Source: an uncultured Tessaracoccus sp. (GTDB lineage: Bacteria; Actinomycetota; Actinomycetes; Propionibacteriales; Propionibacteriaceae). From it: DNA of 64,000 nucleotides. Every line of letters begins with the position of its first letter. The stretch's first letter is position 1. The notes beneath the pieces are model-generated. The model had not been told where the DNA came from. It saw only the letters and a list, made by a program, of their open reading frames with translations, and did not search any database. The position numbers and the translations under genes are program-made. This document shows positions 18,048-26,635 of this stretch, piece by piece. The stretch covers positions 124,001 to 188,000 of the forward strand of contig NZ_CALUCN010000006.1 in the NCBI RefSeq assembly GCF_943914565.1. Direction: 5' to 3'.

Positions 18048-18147
18048 GGCCCCTACTCCACCAGATCCGGGGACCGCCCGGGGCGTTTCCGGCAGTCATC
18101 TCGCGGAATCGCTTGTGTGGTGCCGGTTCGTGGGCAAGGATCGGGGT

Positions 18148-18642
18148 ATGGCTGACATCACGTTCAAGGGCAATCCCGTTCACTCCACCGGCGAGCTCCC
18201 CGCCGTCGGCACGAAGGCTCCCGACTTCGACCTCGTCGGCGCCGACCTCTCCCCCGTCACGCTCGAGGGGCTGCGCGGCCGCAAGGTCGTGCTGAACATC
18301 TTCCCGTCGCTCGACACCGGCGTGTGCGCCCAGAGCGTGCGCACGTTCAACGAGAAGGCCGCCGGCCTCGAGGGCACGACGGTGCTCAACGTCTCGAAGG
18401 ACCTCCCGTTCGCGCAGGCCCGCTTCTGCGGCGCCGAGGGCATCGAGCACGCCTTGACCGCGAGCGCGTTCCGGTCCTCGTTCGGCGAGGACTACGGCGT
18501 CACGTTCACCGACGGGCCGCTCGAGGCGCTGCTGTCCCGGGCCGTCGTCGTCATCGACGAGGAGGGCACGGTCGCCTACACCCAGCAGGTCGCCGAGACC
18601 ACCTCCGAGCCCGACTACGACGCGGCACTCGCCGCGCTCTGA
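18148..18642 (+). CDS. tpx: Thiol peroxidase (atypical 2-Cys peroxiredoxin)
   Basis: A 164-residue Tpx that reduces peroxides using thioredoxin. The peroxidatic cysteine C60 is in SLDTGVCAQS and the resolving cysteine C94 in ARFCGAEG, the usual spacing. The conserved opening ITFKGNPVHSTGELP and late DEEGTVAYTQQV also fit. The ATG at 18148 is used because the family N-terminus begins there; an AAGGAT sequence lies just upstream. It is followed by a strong bidirectional terminator. Confidence 0.95.
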   Translation: MADITFKGNPVHSTGELPAVGTKAPDFDLVGADLSPVTLEGLRGRKVVLNIFPSLDTGVCAQSVRTFNEKAAGLEGTTVLNVSKDLPFAQARFCGAEGIEHALTASAFRSSFGEDYGVTFTDGPLEALLSRAVVVIDEEGTVAYTQQVAETTSEPDYDAALAAL

Positions 18643-18652
18643 GCCGACGCAC

Positions 18653-18689
18653 GAGCGCCCCGGCCCCCGTTCTCGGGGCCGGGGCGCTC
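18653..18689. terminator. Bidirectional terminator between tpx and ygfZ
   Basis: A perfect 15-bp GC-rich stem (GAGCGCCCCGGCCCC, 18653-18667, pairing with 18675-18689) around a 7-nt loop, between two convergent genes. T-rich sequence follows on the plus side (TCTCGTCTTCC). Confidence 0.85.
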
Positions 18690-18703
18690 TCGTCTTCCGG
18701 GGG

Positions 18704-19633
18704 TCAGCGCAGGGGACGGACGTGGAGGCCGACGTCGGGGTCGACCAGGACCTCCTGCGTGGCGGTGACGCCGTCGACCTCGAGCTCGGCCTCGACGTCG
18801 ACGCTGCGTTTCACGAGCGCGAGCGCGATCGGCCCCAGCTCGTGGTGGAGCGCGGCGCTGCCGACGCGGCCGACGGTGCGCTCGCCCAGAAGGAGGTCGG
18901 CGCCGAGGGCGGGCAGCTCGGCCTCGGACCCGTCGAGGTGCAGCAGCGTGAGCCGACGCGGTGGGCGGCCGAGCGTGTGCACCTTCGCGACGGTCTCCTG
19001 GCCGGGGTAGCAGCCCTTGTCGAGCGCGGTGGCGTAGAGGCCGAGCTCGTTGGGGATCGTGCGGTCGTCGGTGTCGACGAACATGCGCGGCACGCCGTTG
19101 GCGATCCGGGCGGCCTCGACCGCCCAGGCGCCCACGTCGTCGGGCAGCACTGCGGTGGTGAACACCTCGCGGCCGCCGGCGAACGAGGGGCGGACGACCG
19201 CGTCGTCGGGGAGGTCGACGTCCGCGCCGACCCAGTGGACGTGGAGGTCGTCGCGACGGCGGACCTCGACGCGCATCGCGAAGCGCATCCGTTCGACGTG
19301 CTCGACCAGCGCGTCGGCACGCCCGGCCTCGACCCATCCGACGAGGGCCTGGCCGTCGTCGACGCCGTGGAGGGCGTGGACGAGGTGGCCCTGCGCGTCG
19401 AGGACGAGCGCCGCGACGTCCGAGCCGGGCGCGAGCCCGCGGACGTCGGCGGTGGAGACGAGGTGGAGGAACTCCAGCCGGTCCTCGCCGCGCAGCTCGA
19501 CGACCTCGCGGCGGCGGTAGCGGAACACGCCTCCGCCGTCGGCGATGCGGCGGCCTTCCGCGGCGGGGCGCCCGAGGTGCCACGCCGATCCCTCGTCGAC
19601 GCCGTCCTCGAGGAGGATCTCCTGCCCCGCCAT
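18704..19633 (-). CDS. ygfZ: YgfZ/GcvT-like tetrahydrofolate-binding protein
   Basis: A 309-residue protein of the YgfZ family, which helps assemble or repair certain Fe-S proteins in a folate-dependent way. The signature K-G-C-Y-x-G-Q-E is present as DKGCYPGQETVAK, with the functional cysteine at C208. The GcvT-like fold spans about residues 40-290. The stop lies beyond the tpx terminator. The start is one base from the stop of the upstream nitrobindin-like gene, so the two are probably co-transcribed. Confidence 0.9.
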   Translation of the reverse strand: MAGQEILLEDGVDEGSAWHLGRPAAEGRRIADGGGVFRYRRREVVELRGEDRLEFLHLVSTADVRGLAPGSDVAALVLDAQGHLVHALHGVDDGQALVGWVEAGRADALVEHVERMRFAMRVEVRRRDDLHVHWVGADVDLPDDAVVRPSFAGGREVFTTAVLPDDVGAWAVEAARIANGVPRMFVDTDDRTIPNELGLYATALDKGCYPGQETVAKVHTLGRPPRRLTLLHLDGSEAELPALGADLLLGERTVGRVGSAALHHELGPIALALVKRSVDVEAELEVDGVTATQEVLVDPDVGLHVRPLR

Positions 19634-19634
19634 G

Positions 19635-20138
19635 TCAGCGCCTCGTGAGGCGCGCCCACATGTGCGGCCGCAGCTCGTGCGTGGTGGTGGCGCGGTCGAT
19701 CGCGTACATCAGGTCGCCCTCGACCTTGCCGTAGAGGCGTTGGCCGGCCGTGTGCTCGACGGTGGCGCCGGCAGTGCGCACGACGGCGTCGGTGCGCAGG
19801 TCGATGCGGGTGACCTGGATCTTGCCGACGTGGACCTCGGTCCAGCCGTTGGCGTTGGTGAGCGCGACCTCGAGGCTCGCGTCGGGCGCCGGACGCCAGA
19901 AGCCGGTCTCCATGTCGATCAGCTCGCCCGGCTTGCCGTCCTCGTCGAGCAGGTAGGCCTGGCCCAGGTAGTACAGGAAGGGGCCGTCGGCGGGCCAGAA
20001 CTGGATGCGCTGCTCGAAGGTGAAGTCGTTGCCCTCGTGGTCGGTGCCGTTGCCGGTGCCCTCCCACGTGCCGACGAGCCAGCCGAGCGCGGTGAGGCGG
20101 GGGTCGAGCCCCTCGGGTATTTCGATCTCAATGTTCAT
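19635..20138 (-). CDS. Nitrobindin-like (FABP-fold) protein
   Basis: A 167-residue beta-barrel protein with the family opening GWLVGTWEGTGNG (about 20-32), followed by FEQRIQFWPADGPFLYYLGQA and ETGFWRPAPDASLEVAL. These are typical of the nitrobindin/DUF1794 group, which bind haem or small ligands in a lipocalin-like barrel. The distal part has TTTHELRPHMWARL, in which a histidine could be the haem ligand; I cannot confirm this. It overlaps the small membrane-protein gene upstream and is followed by ygfZ. Confidence 0.8.
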   Translation of the reverse strand: MNIEIEIPEGLDPRLTALGWLVGTWEGTGNGTDHEGNDFTFEQRIQFWPADGPFLYYLGQAYLLDEDGKPGELIDMETGFWRPAPDASLEVALTNANGWTEVHVGKIQVTRIDLRTDAVVRTAGATVEHTAGQRLYGKVEGDLMYAIDRATTTHELRPHMWARLTRR

Positions 20139-20253
20139 GGTCAGTCCTCGTCCCGGCCACGAGCGCGATGATGAGCCGGATGAGCACCGCGAGCGCGGCC
20201 ACCGCGCTGAGCGCGGCCGCGACGATGATCACCCAGGGCAGGACCGTGGCCAT
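20128..20253 (-). CDS. 41-residue membrane protein
   Basis: A short ORF with one hydrophobic helix (about 5-33, LPWVIIVAAALSAVAALAVL) and a polar tail ending DHEH. A TACACT box on the minus strand sits 7 nt before the ATG, so this is probably the first, leaderless cistron of the nitrobindin-ygfZ unit. It overlaps the next gene by 11 bp. Function unknown. The promoter, the overlap and the single clean helix are the reasons to accept so short a gene. Confidence 0.55.
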   Translation of the reverse strand: MATVLPWVIIVAAALSAVAALAVLIRLIIALVAGTRTDHEH

Positions 20254-20297
20254 GCGGGCCAGTGTACAAGCGCGCCCGCAGCCGGCCACCGCGTCGA

Positions 20298-21056
20298 TCA
20301 GCCGGGGGTGAGGAACTCGACCCGGCCGATCGTGACGGCGTCGGCGTCCTCGTCCCCGGGGTCCGCGGGGCTGCTCGTCGTGAAGATCTCGAGCGTCACC
20401 GAGTCGGCCTGCACCTCGGGGAACGCCGCCTCCTCCAGCGCCGCGTTGCGGCCGGAGAAGCCTTGGTCGAACCACGACCCGTCGGAGAACCGCCACCGCA
20501 CGCTCGTGACCTGGCGGGCGTCGGCGGTCTCGTCCGGCTCGTCGATGCGACCACTCGCGATCCGCACCCCGACGAGGGTCCGGGACCGCGCGAACTGGAA
20601 CTCGAGCCGCTCCCCGACCGCGTCACCCTGGCAGCGCCATCCGTCGGTGACGGGCACCCGCAGCAACGCGGCCGCGTCGCCGCCCTCGCAGGTGCTCGAC
20701 GCGGTCTGCGGCACGACGGACTTCGTCGGCCCCTCGTAGACGGTGTGGTCGGCGCCCTCCGACGGGCTCACCGACGGCTCCGGCGACGCTGCGGTGGCGG
20801 AGGGCTGCGGCGGCGGGACCTCCGTCTGGGCCGAGGGCCGCAGCAGGAGCTGCCGGCCACCCAGGAACCCGACGAGCGCCGCCCCGAGGATCAGCATCGC
20901 CGCGACGCGCGTGGGCATCAGGATGGGCTGCCGCGGTGGCGTGACACGACGGCGCTGCGAGTGACGCGGCCGCGCACGCGGTGCCGGCGGCGTCTCCTGC
21001 CCCTTCGCGGGCTCGGGACGCCGACGGAAGAACTCGTCTGGCAGGCGTGGCACCAC
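20298..21056 (-). CDS. Membrane-anchored protein with C-terminal beta-sandwich (NADase-type glycan-binding-like) domain
   Basis: A 252-residue protein. It has a basic N-terminus, one membrane helix at about 50-68 (AAMLILGAALVGFLGG), a Pro/Ser/Thr-rich linker and an extracytoplasmic domain (about 115-250). That domain contains CEGGDAAALLRVPVTDGWRC and SVRWRFSDGSWFDQGF, like discoidin/NADase-type glycan-binding modules. The two cysteines could form a disulfide. The GTG at 21056 is chosen because a minus-strand TACGAT box ends 7 nt before it (leaderless). No pathway can be assigned. Confidence 0.65.
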   Translation of the reverse strand: MVPRLPDEFFRRRPEPAKGQETPPAPRARPRHSQRRRVTPPRQPILMPTRVAAMLILGAALVGFLGGRQLLLRPSAQTEVPPPQPSATAASPEPSVSPSEGADHTVYEGPTKSVVPQTASSTCEGGDAAALLRVPVTDGWRCQGDAVGERLEFQFARSRTLVGVRIASGRIDEPDETADARQVTSVRWRFSDGSWFDQGFSGRNAALEEAAFPEVQADSVTLEIFTTSSPADPGDEDADAVTIGRVEFLTPG

Positions 21057-21289
21057 GCACCCAATCGTAGGCCCACCCAACAATCGTGCGGACGCTCCTT
21101 GCGGGTTGTAGCGTCGGTGACGCCGCGGGCGACCACTGGTCGGCCCTGCCGGGCCTCTTCTCAGTGCCTGCCCTTCCGGGGCACGGCGGAGGAACGTCAC
21201 AACGCGACAATCGCGTGGCGAAATGTGTTGATCTTCACGGAATCGAGGCTTCACCCGCTGCGTTGTGCCGTTGTCATGCCGACTTGCGT

Positions 21290-21340
21290 GACACATACGG
21301 GGAGGCCTTGCGTATGTGCGAAGGCCTCCCCGTATGTGTC
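21290..21340. repeat. 51-bp interspersed palindrome, copy 2
   Basis: A perfect inverted repeat with 20-bp arms (21290-21309, GACACATACGGGGAGGCCTT, and 21321-21340) around an 11-nt loop. It is the same element as 4250-4300 except for T-to-C at arm position 9 and the matching change in the other arm, plus loop differences. The flanks are not alike, so the unit is the palindrome itself. Confidence 0.9.
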
Positions 21341-21350
21341 CGCCAACGTG

Positions 21351-21408
21351 CGTCGGGTGCCCCGCCCGGCGCGCCCCGCAAGCGCCCTGCGCGGAGCGGC
21401 ACCCGACG
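21351..21408. repeat. Stem-loop upstream of mshD promoter
   Basis: CGTCGGGTGCC (21351-21361) and its reverse complement (21398-21408) could form an 11-bp stem with a GC-rich 36-nt loop. It lies just upstream of the TAGGAT promoter of mshD. It may be a regulatory site or only local structure. Confidence 0.4.
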
Positions 21409-21464
21409 TGGCGGGGCGGACTAGGATGGCTGCGACCACGCCCACCCCCAGCTGCAGGAGTTCC

Positions 21465-22253
21465 ATGACCTCGGTGTTCGATGCCGCCCACGCCGTCGAC
21501 GGCGTGTCCCCCCTCAACGAGTCGGGGACGCTCGTCGTGCGAGGTCTGCGCGAGGGGCGGGTCATCGAGGACGGCCCGGCGGCCGCGGTCGTGGACCTGC
21601 GCGACGAGAGCCTGATGCTCGCGGTGCACCCGCAACACCGTCGGCAGGGCCACGGGCTGCGGCTCCTCACCCGCGTGCTCGACGAGCATCCCGGCCTGGG
21701 TGTCTGGGCGTTCGGCAGCCTCCCCGGCAGCGCCGAGCTCGCCCGCGCAGCCGGCCTCACGTCCGTGCGCACCCTGCTGCGCATGGAGCGCAGCCTCGCC
21801 GATGTGGCCGACCCACCGTCGGATCCCCGCATCCGCCCCTACCGCCCCGCAGACGCCGGACCGATCGTCGACGTCAATGCCCGCGCGTTCGCGCACCACC
21901 CCGAGCAGGGCCGCCTGACACTCGAGGAGTTCGACACCTTCACCCGCGAGCCGTGGTTCGAGCCCGAGGGCCTCCTCGTCGCCCACGACGAGGGCGCGGT
22001 CACCGGCTTCCACTGGACCAAGCGCCACGGGGCCGGCGTGGGCGAGGTCTACGTGCTCGCCGTCGACCCGGCCCACGAGGGCCACGGCCTCGGCCGGGTC
22101 CTGCTCGCCCACGGCCTCGCCCACCTGCGACGGGTGGGCGACACGGTCGTCGAACTCTACGTCGAGGCCTCCGAGGAGCGCGTCGTGCGGCTCTACGAGG
22201 CCGCCGGATTCCACGTCGCCGCGCGAGACACGTACCACCGGAGGATGTCGTGA
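21465..22253 (+). CDS. mshD: Mycothiol synthase
   Basis: A 262-residue protein with two GNAT domains (about 1-140 and 145-262). It acetylates Cys-GlcN-Ins with acetyl-CoA, the last step of mycothiol synthesis. The first domain has LAVHPQHRRQGHGLRLL and the second has VLAVDPAHEGHGLGRVLL, both acetyl-CoA-binding Q/R-x-x-G-x-G/A motifs; the end (VVRLYEAAGFH) is typical. The ATG at 21465 follows GCAGGAGTTCC. The promoter is probably TAGGAT at 21422-21427. It is the first gene of mshD-ppk1-mutT1, with GTGA overlaps. Confidence 0.92.
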   Translation: MTSVFDAAHAVDGVSPLNESGTLVVRGLREGRVIEDGPAAAVVDLRDESLMLAVHPQHRRQGHGLRLLTRVLDEHPGLGVWAFGSLPGSAELARAAGLTSVRTLLRMERSLADVADPPSDPRIRPYRPADAGPIVDVNARAFAHHPEQGRLTLEEFDTFTREPWFEPEGLLVAHDEGAVTGFHWTKRHGAGVGEVYVLAVDPAHEGHGLGRVLLAHGLAHLRRVGDTVVELYVEASEERVVRLYEAAGFHVAARDTYHRRMS

Positions 22254-24337
22254 CCACCTACACCGAAGACCAGGAATTGCCCGCGGACCGCTACTGGGAC
22301 CGCGAGCTGTCGTGGCTCGAGTTCAACAAGCGCGTCCTCGACCAGGCCAGCGACGCCGTGCGCGTGCCGCTCATCGAGCGCGCGAAGTTCCTCGCGATCT
22401 TCTCCAGCAACCTCGACGAGTTCTTCATGGTCCGCGTCGCGGGCCTCAAGCGCCGCATCGACGCCGGCGTCGCGCAGGCGAGCTCGAGCGGCATCCTCCC
22501 CCAGGAGCTGCACGACCGCCTGCTCGCCCGCGTCCACGAGCTGGTCGAGGAGCAGTCGAGGCTCTTCCAGGACGACGTCCGCCCGCAGCTCGCGGAGGAA
22601 GGCATCGAGTTCCTCCGCTGGCGCCAGCTCACCGCCGCGGAGAAGGACAAGATGCGCACCGTCTTCGCCGAGCGCATCTACCCGATCCTCACCCCGCTCG
22701 CCGTCGACTCCTCGCACCCGTTCCCGTACATCTCCGGCCTGTCGCTGAACCTCGCCGTGCTGCTGCGAAACCCTGCGACGGGGGCCCGGCAGTTCGCACG
22801 CATCAAGGTCCCCAGCCTGCTTCCGCGCTTCGTGCAGGTCGGCCCCGGCCGCTACCTCCCGCTCGAGGAGATCATCGGCCGGCACCTCCACCAGCTCTTC
22901 ACCGGCATGCACGTCATCTCCCACACCTCGTTCCGCGTCACCCGCAACGAGGACATCGAGGTCGAGGAGGACGACGCCGAGAACCTCCTCACCGCACTCG
23001 AGCAGGAGCTGCTGCGCCGCAAGGTCGGCCGCCCGCCCGTGCGGCTCGAGGTGCAAGACGACATCGACGACGACCTCCTGATGCTCCTGCAGCGCGAGGT
23101 GGACGTCCGTGACGACGAGGTGTTCACGCTCCCCGCACCCCTCGACCTCACCGGCCTGTTCCAGCTCGAGGGCTCCGACCGCGAGGACCTGAAGTACCCC
23201 AACTTCCTCCCGACGACGCACCCCGAGCTCGCCGAGGCCGAGACCGCGGCGCCGGTGGACATGTTCCGCGCATTGAAGCGCCGCGACGTACTAGTCCAGC
23301 ACCCGTACGACTCGTTCGCGACCAGCGTCCAGCGCTTCATCGAGCAGGCCGCGATGGACCCGCAGGTGCTTGCCATCAAGCAGACGCTGTACCGCACGTC
23401 GGGCGACTCCCCCATCATCGACGCGCTCATCGAGGCCGCGCAGGCTGGCAAGCAGGTGCTCGCGATCGTCGAGATCAAGGCGCGCTTCGACGAGCAGAAC
23501 AACATCTCGTGGGCCCGCAAGCTCGAACGCGCCGGCGTCCACGTCGTCTACGGCATGGTGGGTCTGAAGACCCACTGCAAGCTCTCGATGGTGATCCGCG
23601 ACGAGCCCGACGGGCTGCGCCGCTACTGCCACATCGGCACCGGCAACTACAACCCCAAGACCGCCCGCCAGTACGAGGACATGGGGCTGCTCACCTCCAA
23701 CCCCGTCATCACCGACGACGTGGCCCGGCTGTTCAACCACCTCTCGGGCATCACGCAGGAACGCAACTACCGTCGCCTCCTCGTCGCGCCGCACGGCATC
23801 CGCTCCGGCCTCATCGAGCAGATCGACCGCGAGATCGCCAACCACCGCGCCGGCCGCACCGCCGGCATCCGCATCAAGGTCAACTCGATCGTCGACGAGG
23901 CCGTCACCGACGCGCTCTACCGCGCCTCGAGAGCAGGCGTGCCGGTGGACATGTGGGTGCGCGGCATCTGCACGATCCGCCCCGGGGTCCCCGGCCTCAG
24001 CGAGAACATCCGGGTGCGCTCGATCCTCGGCCGCTTCCTCGAGCACTCGCGGATCTTCTGGTTCGCCAACGACGGCAACCCCGCCGTCGGCATCGGCTCG
24101 GCCGACCTCATGCACCGCAACCTCGACCGCCGGATCGAGGCCATCGTCGGGCTCTCGCACCGGCGCCACATCGAGCAGATCACCGAGCTATTCGACCTCG
24201 CGTTCGCGCCGGACACCGTGCACTGGTCGCTCACCGACCACACGTGGACCCCGCACCTGCTCGACGACGAGGGCCGCCCACTGCGCGACCTGCAGTTCAC
24301 CCTCATCGAACGCTTCTCGAAGCGGCGATCCCGGTGA
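22250..24337 (+). CDS. ppk: Polyphosphate kinase 1
   Basis: A 695-residue PPK1 that polymerises the gamma-phosphate of ATP into polyphosphate at the membrane. It starts RYWDRELSWLEFNKRVLDQA, the N-domain signature. The two PLD-like C-terminal domains carry active-site histidines in GLKTHCKLSMV and RYCHIGTGNYNPKTARQYED; the first is the likely phosphorylated one by analogy with other PPK1s. The GTG start overlaps the mshD stop and the gene is coupled to mutT1 downstream. The neighbouring pst operon fits a phosphate-storage role. Confidence 0.96.
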   Translation: MTTYTEDQELPADRYWDRELSWLEFNKRVLDQASDAVRVPLIERAKFLAIFSSNLDEFFMVRVAGLKRRIDAGVAQASSSGILPQELHDRLLARVHELVEEQSRLFQDDVRPQLAEEGIEFLRWRQLTAAEKDKMRTVFAERIYPILTPLAVDSSHPFPYISGLSLNLAVLLRNPATGARQFARIKVPSLLPRFVQVGPGRYLPLEEIIGRHLHQLFTGMHVISHTSFRVTRNEDIEVEEDDAENLLTALEQELLRRKVGRPPVRLEVQDDIDDDLLMLLQREVDVRDDEVFTLPAPLDLTGLFQLEGSDREDLKYPNFLPTTHPELAEAETAAPVDMFRALKRRDVLVQHPYDSFATSVQRFIEQAAMDPQVLAIKQTLYRTSGDSPIIDALIEAAQAGKQVLAIVEIKARFDEQNNISWARKLERAGVHVVYGMVGLKTHCKLSMVIRDEPDGLRRYCHIGTGNYNPKTARQYEDMGLLTSNPVITDDVARLFNHLSGITQERNYRRLLVAPHGIRSGLIEQIDREIANHRAGRTAGIRIKVNSIVDEAVTDALYRASRAGVPVDMWVRGICTIRPGVPGLSENIRVRSILGRFLEHSRIFWFANDGNPAVGIGSADLMHRNLDRRIEAIVGLSHRRHIEQITELFDLAFAPDTVHWSLTDHTWTPHLLDDEGRPLRDLQFTLIERFSKRRSR

Positions 24338-25200
24338 GCGGCGGCATCCGGGCCGCCGGCGCGGTGGTCGTCGACGAGGTGGACGGGCAGCGCCTCGTCG
24401 CGCTCATCCACCGGCCGCGCTACGACGACTGGAGCTTCCCGAAGGGCAAGGCCATCCCCGACGAGGTCGCGCCCGCGACGGCGGTCCGGGAGGTCCGGGA
24501 GGAGACCGGCCTGGTCGTGACGCTGGGTTTGCGGCTGCCGAGCCTGCGCTACCCCGTCGGCAAGCACGTCAAACGGGTCGACTTCTGGCGCGCCACGCCC
24601 CGGGCGCGCTTCCACCACGTGCCCGACAAGGAGGTCGACGAGGTCCGCTGGGTCCCCGTCGAGGAGGCCACGGAGATGCTCACCTACCTGGACGAGCTGG
24701 CCGTGCTCGCCGCGGCCCTCCAGGCCCCGGAGACGGTGCCACTGCTGCTCGTGCGCCACGCGAAGGCGATGCAGCGCAAGCACTGGTCCGGCAACGACCA
24801 GTCGCGACGCCTCGACGGACGCGGCCGCCGACAGGCCGTCGAACTGATCGAACTGCTCGAGGCGTTCGGCGTCGAGCGCCTCGTGAGCTCCCCCGCGGTG
24901 CGGTGCGCGGAGACGCTCGCGCCCTACGGCCGCTACGCGCGGATCACCACCGAGACCGTCGACCTGCTCACCGAGGAGGAAGGCACGCGCGACATGGAGG
25001 GCGTGACCGCGCACGTGCGCGAGTTCGCCGCCGGCGTCACGACGGCGACCGCCCTGTGCGGGCACCGTCCGGTGCTGCCGGCCATGCACGAGGGCCTGGG
25101 GCTCGAGCCGAGGTCGATGCTCGTCGGGGAGGCGACGGTGCTGCACCGCGACGCCAGTGGCGAGACGGTCGCCGTCGAGTCGCACAAACCGACCGCCTGA
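24334..25200 (+). CDS. mutT1: MutT1-like Nudix hydrolase fused to histidine phosphatase
   Basis: A 288-residue two-domain protein. Residues about 4-130 are a Nudix domain with the full box G-x5-E-x7-REVREETGL. Residues about 135-288 are a histidine-phosphatase domain with RHAKA and SSPAVRCAETL. This matches mycobacterial MutT1, which hydrolyses 8-oxo-GTP/8-oxo-dGTP and diadenosine polyphosphates. Location next to ppk1 is also as in mycobacteria. The GTG start overlaps the ppk stop (GTGA). There is no gene for 194 bp downstream, where the pst promoter lies. Confidence 0.92.
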   Translation: MSGGIRAAGAVVVDEVDGQRLVALIHRPRYDDWSFPKGKAIPDEVAPATAVREVREETGLVVTLGLRLPSLRYPVGKHVKRVDFWRATPRARFHHVPDKEVDEVRWVPVEEATEMLTYLDELAVLAAALQAPETVPLLLVRHAKAMQRKHWSGNDQSRRLDGRGRRQAVELIELLEAFGVERLVSSPAVRCAETLAPYGRYARITTETVDLLTEEEGTRDMEGVTAHVREFAAGVTTATALCGHRPVLPAMHEGLGLEPRSMLVGEATVLHRDASGETVAVESHKPTA

Positions 25201-25270
25201 CGACGCCGCAGGTCACGAAATCACAACATTTTGCCGCAAAGGTCGACAAAGACCCGGCACCGACACCGTT

Positions 25271-25311
25271 GTTCACCTGCTGTTCACCTTTCCGGCCGAG
25301 ATGCGTAACTT
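25271..25311 (+). promoter_or_regulatory. PHO box and promoter of pstSCAB
   Basis: Two direct copies of GTTCACC (25271-25277 and 25282-25288) spaced by exactly 11 bp form a classic actinobacterial PhoP-binding PHO box. A TAACTT -10 with upstream TGCG follows at 25306-25311, 17 bp after the box, so the PHO box takes the place of the -35. This implies induction by phosphate starvation through PhoR/PhoP. The leader of about 75 nt before pstS has a GAGAGGGAA ribosome site. Confidence 0.85.
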
Positions 25312-25394
25312 CACCCCCCTAGGTTCCTGACTGAGAACGAATGTTCCCGACGCCCACACGGGCACCACCGATTGATCCTTTGAGAGGGAATTCA

Positions 25395-26510
25395 ATGAAG
25401 CTTCGTGCTGTCGCACTGGCCGGCCTCTCGGCCGCCATGCTCCTGTCCGCCTGCGCGGCCAACGAGACCAAGCCCAGCGATTCGGCGAAGGCCACCGACG
25501 AGGCGTCCTCGTCCGAGTCCGCCGGCGCCGGCGACGACAAGGGCTCCGAGAAGCTCTCCGGCGAGATCCAGGCGACCGGCGCCTCCTCGATGGAGAAGGC
25601 CCAGAACCTCTGGGTCGCCAACTACGCCGGCGAGCAGCCCGACGTCACCGTCGGCTACACCGCGACCGGTTCCGGCAAGGGCCGCGAGAACTTCATCTCG
25701 GGCGCCTCGCACTTCGCCGGCTCGGACCGCGCCTGGAAGCCGGAGGAGAACACCGCCGGCGCGTTCGGCAACTGCACCAAGGAGTCCATCTCCTACGACC
25801 TGCCGATCTACATCTCCCCGATCGCCGTGGTCTACAACCTCGAGGGCGTCGACGGCCTGAACCTCACGCCCGAGCTGGCCGCCAAGATCTTCAAGGGCAA
25901 GATCACCAAGTGGAACGACGAGGCGATCAAGGCCGAGAACAAGGACCTCGAGCTCCCCGACCAGAAGATCTCCATCGTGCACCGCTCGGACGAGTCCGGC
26001 ACCACCGAGAACTTCACCGACTGGCTGAACAAGGCCGCCGGTGACGTCTGGACCGACAAGGCCGACGGCAAGTGGAAGGGCGCGGGCGGCGACGCCGCCG
26101 ACGGCACCTCCGGCATCATCAGCGCCGTGAAGGGCACGAAGGGCGCGATCGGCTACGCCGATCTCTCCCAGTCGGGCGACGTGCAGAAGGCCAAGATCAA
26201 CGGCGTCGAGCCCAACTCGAAGGACGCCGCGATGGCCGTCGAGAAGTCGCCGATCGAGGACGGCCGCAAGGAGAACGACCTCGCGATCGCCCTCGACCGC
26301 AAGGCCGAGGGCTACCCGATCGTCCTCATCTCCTACGCGCTCGTCTGCGCCGACTACGAGGACGACGAGATCGCCAAGCTCGTGAAGGGCTACATCGGCT
26401 ACGTCGCCTCCGAGGAGGGCCAGAAGGCCGCCGAGGACGAGGTCGGCGTCGCCCCGCTGTCGTCCGGCCTGAGCGAGAAGGTCAAGGCCGCGATCGACGC
26501 GATCCAGTGA
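25395..26510 (+). CDS. pstS: Phosphate ABC transporter substrate-binding lipoprotein
   Basis: A 371-residue lipoprotein with a signal peptide and lipobox LLSAC (Cys20), then a Ser/Glu-rich linker and the PstS fold. Phosphate-binding loops are visible as ATGASSME and HRSDESGTTENF. It captures phosphate outside the membrane for PstCAB. The ATG at 25395 follows AGAGGGAA. A PHO box sits upstream, and a hairpin at 26543-26574 separates it from pstC, which would allow more PstS than permease. Confidence 0.96.
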   Translation: MKLRAVALAGLSAAMLLSACAANETKPSDSAKATDEASSSESAGAGDDKGSEKLSGEIQATGASSMEKAQNLWVANYAGEQPDVTVGYTATGSGKGRENFISGASHFAGSDRAWKPEENTAGAFGNCTKESISYDLPIYISPIAVVYNLEGVDGLNLTPELAAKIFKGKITKWNDEAIKAENKDLELPDQKISIVHRSDESGTTENFTDWLNKAAGDVWTDKADGKWKGAGGDAADGTSGIISAVKGTKGAIGYADLSQSGDVQKAKINGVEPNSKDAAMAVEKSPIEDGRKENDLAIALDRKAEGYPIVLISYALVCADYEDDEIAKLVKGYIGYVASEEGQKAAEDEVGVAPLSSGLSEKVKAAIDAIQ

Positions 26511-26542
26511 TCCCGTTGCAACCAGTAGTCTGAGTTCGAAGT

Positions 26543-26574
26543 CGCGCTCACCCGGTCCTGCCCGGGTGGGCGCG
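26543..26574 (+). terminator. Hairpin between pstS and pstC (partial terminator)
   Basis: A 13-bp GC-rich stem (26543-26555 with 26562-26574, one G-U pair) and a 6-nt loop, followed by TCTTCG. Placed after pstS inside the operon, it probably ends or stabilises a share of transcripts, giving an excess of the binding protein. Confidence 0.65.
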
Positions 26575-26635
26575 TCTTCGTGCCGGGGCACCCCGCCCCA
26601 CTGCACCTCGCCCACCCACTTCTACCCTCAGGAGC

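Larger units (their letters stand above)
21057..21464. other. Intergenic region with palindromic repeats
   Basis: About 408 bp without a convincing ORF, between two divergent genes. It holds the second 51-bp palindrome (21290-21340), a further 11-bp-arm inverted repeat (21351-21361 with 21398-21408) and the mshD promoter (TAGGAT, 21422-21427). The part from 21090 to 21285 is less GC-rich than its surroundings and shows no tRNA, riboswitch or other structure I can recognise. Confidence 0.7.

Noticed and set aside
21057..21289. A tRNA or small RNA gene in the less GC-rich gap
   Set aside because: I could not draw a cloverleaf or find a promoter-terminator pair; only the palindromes beyond it are clear.
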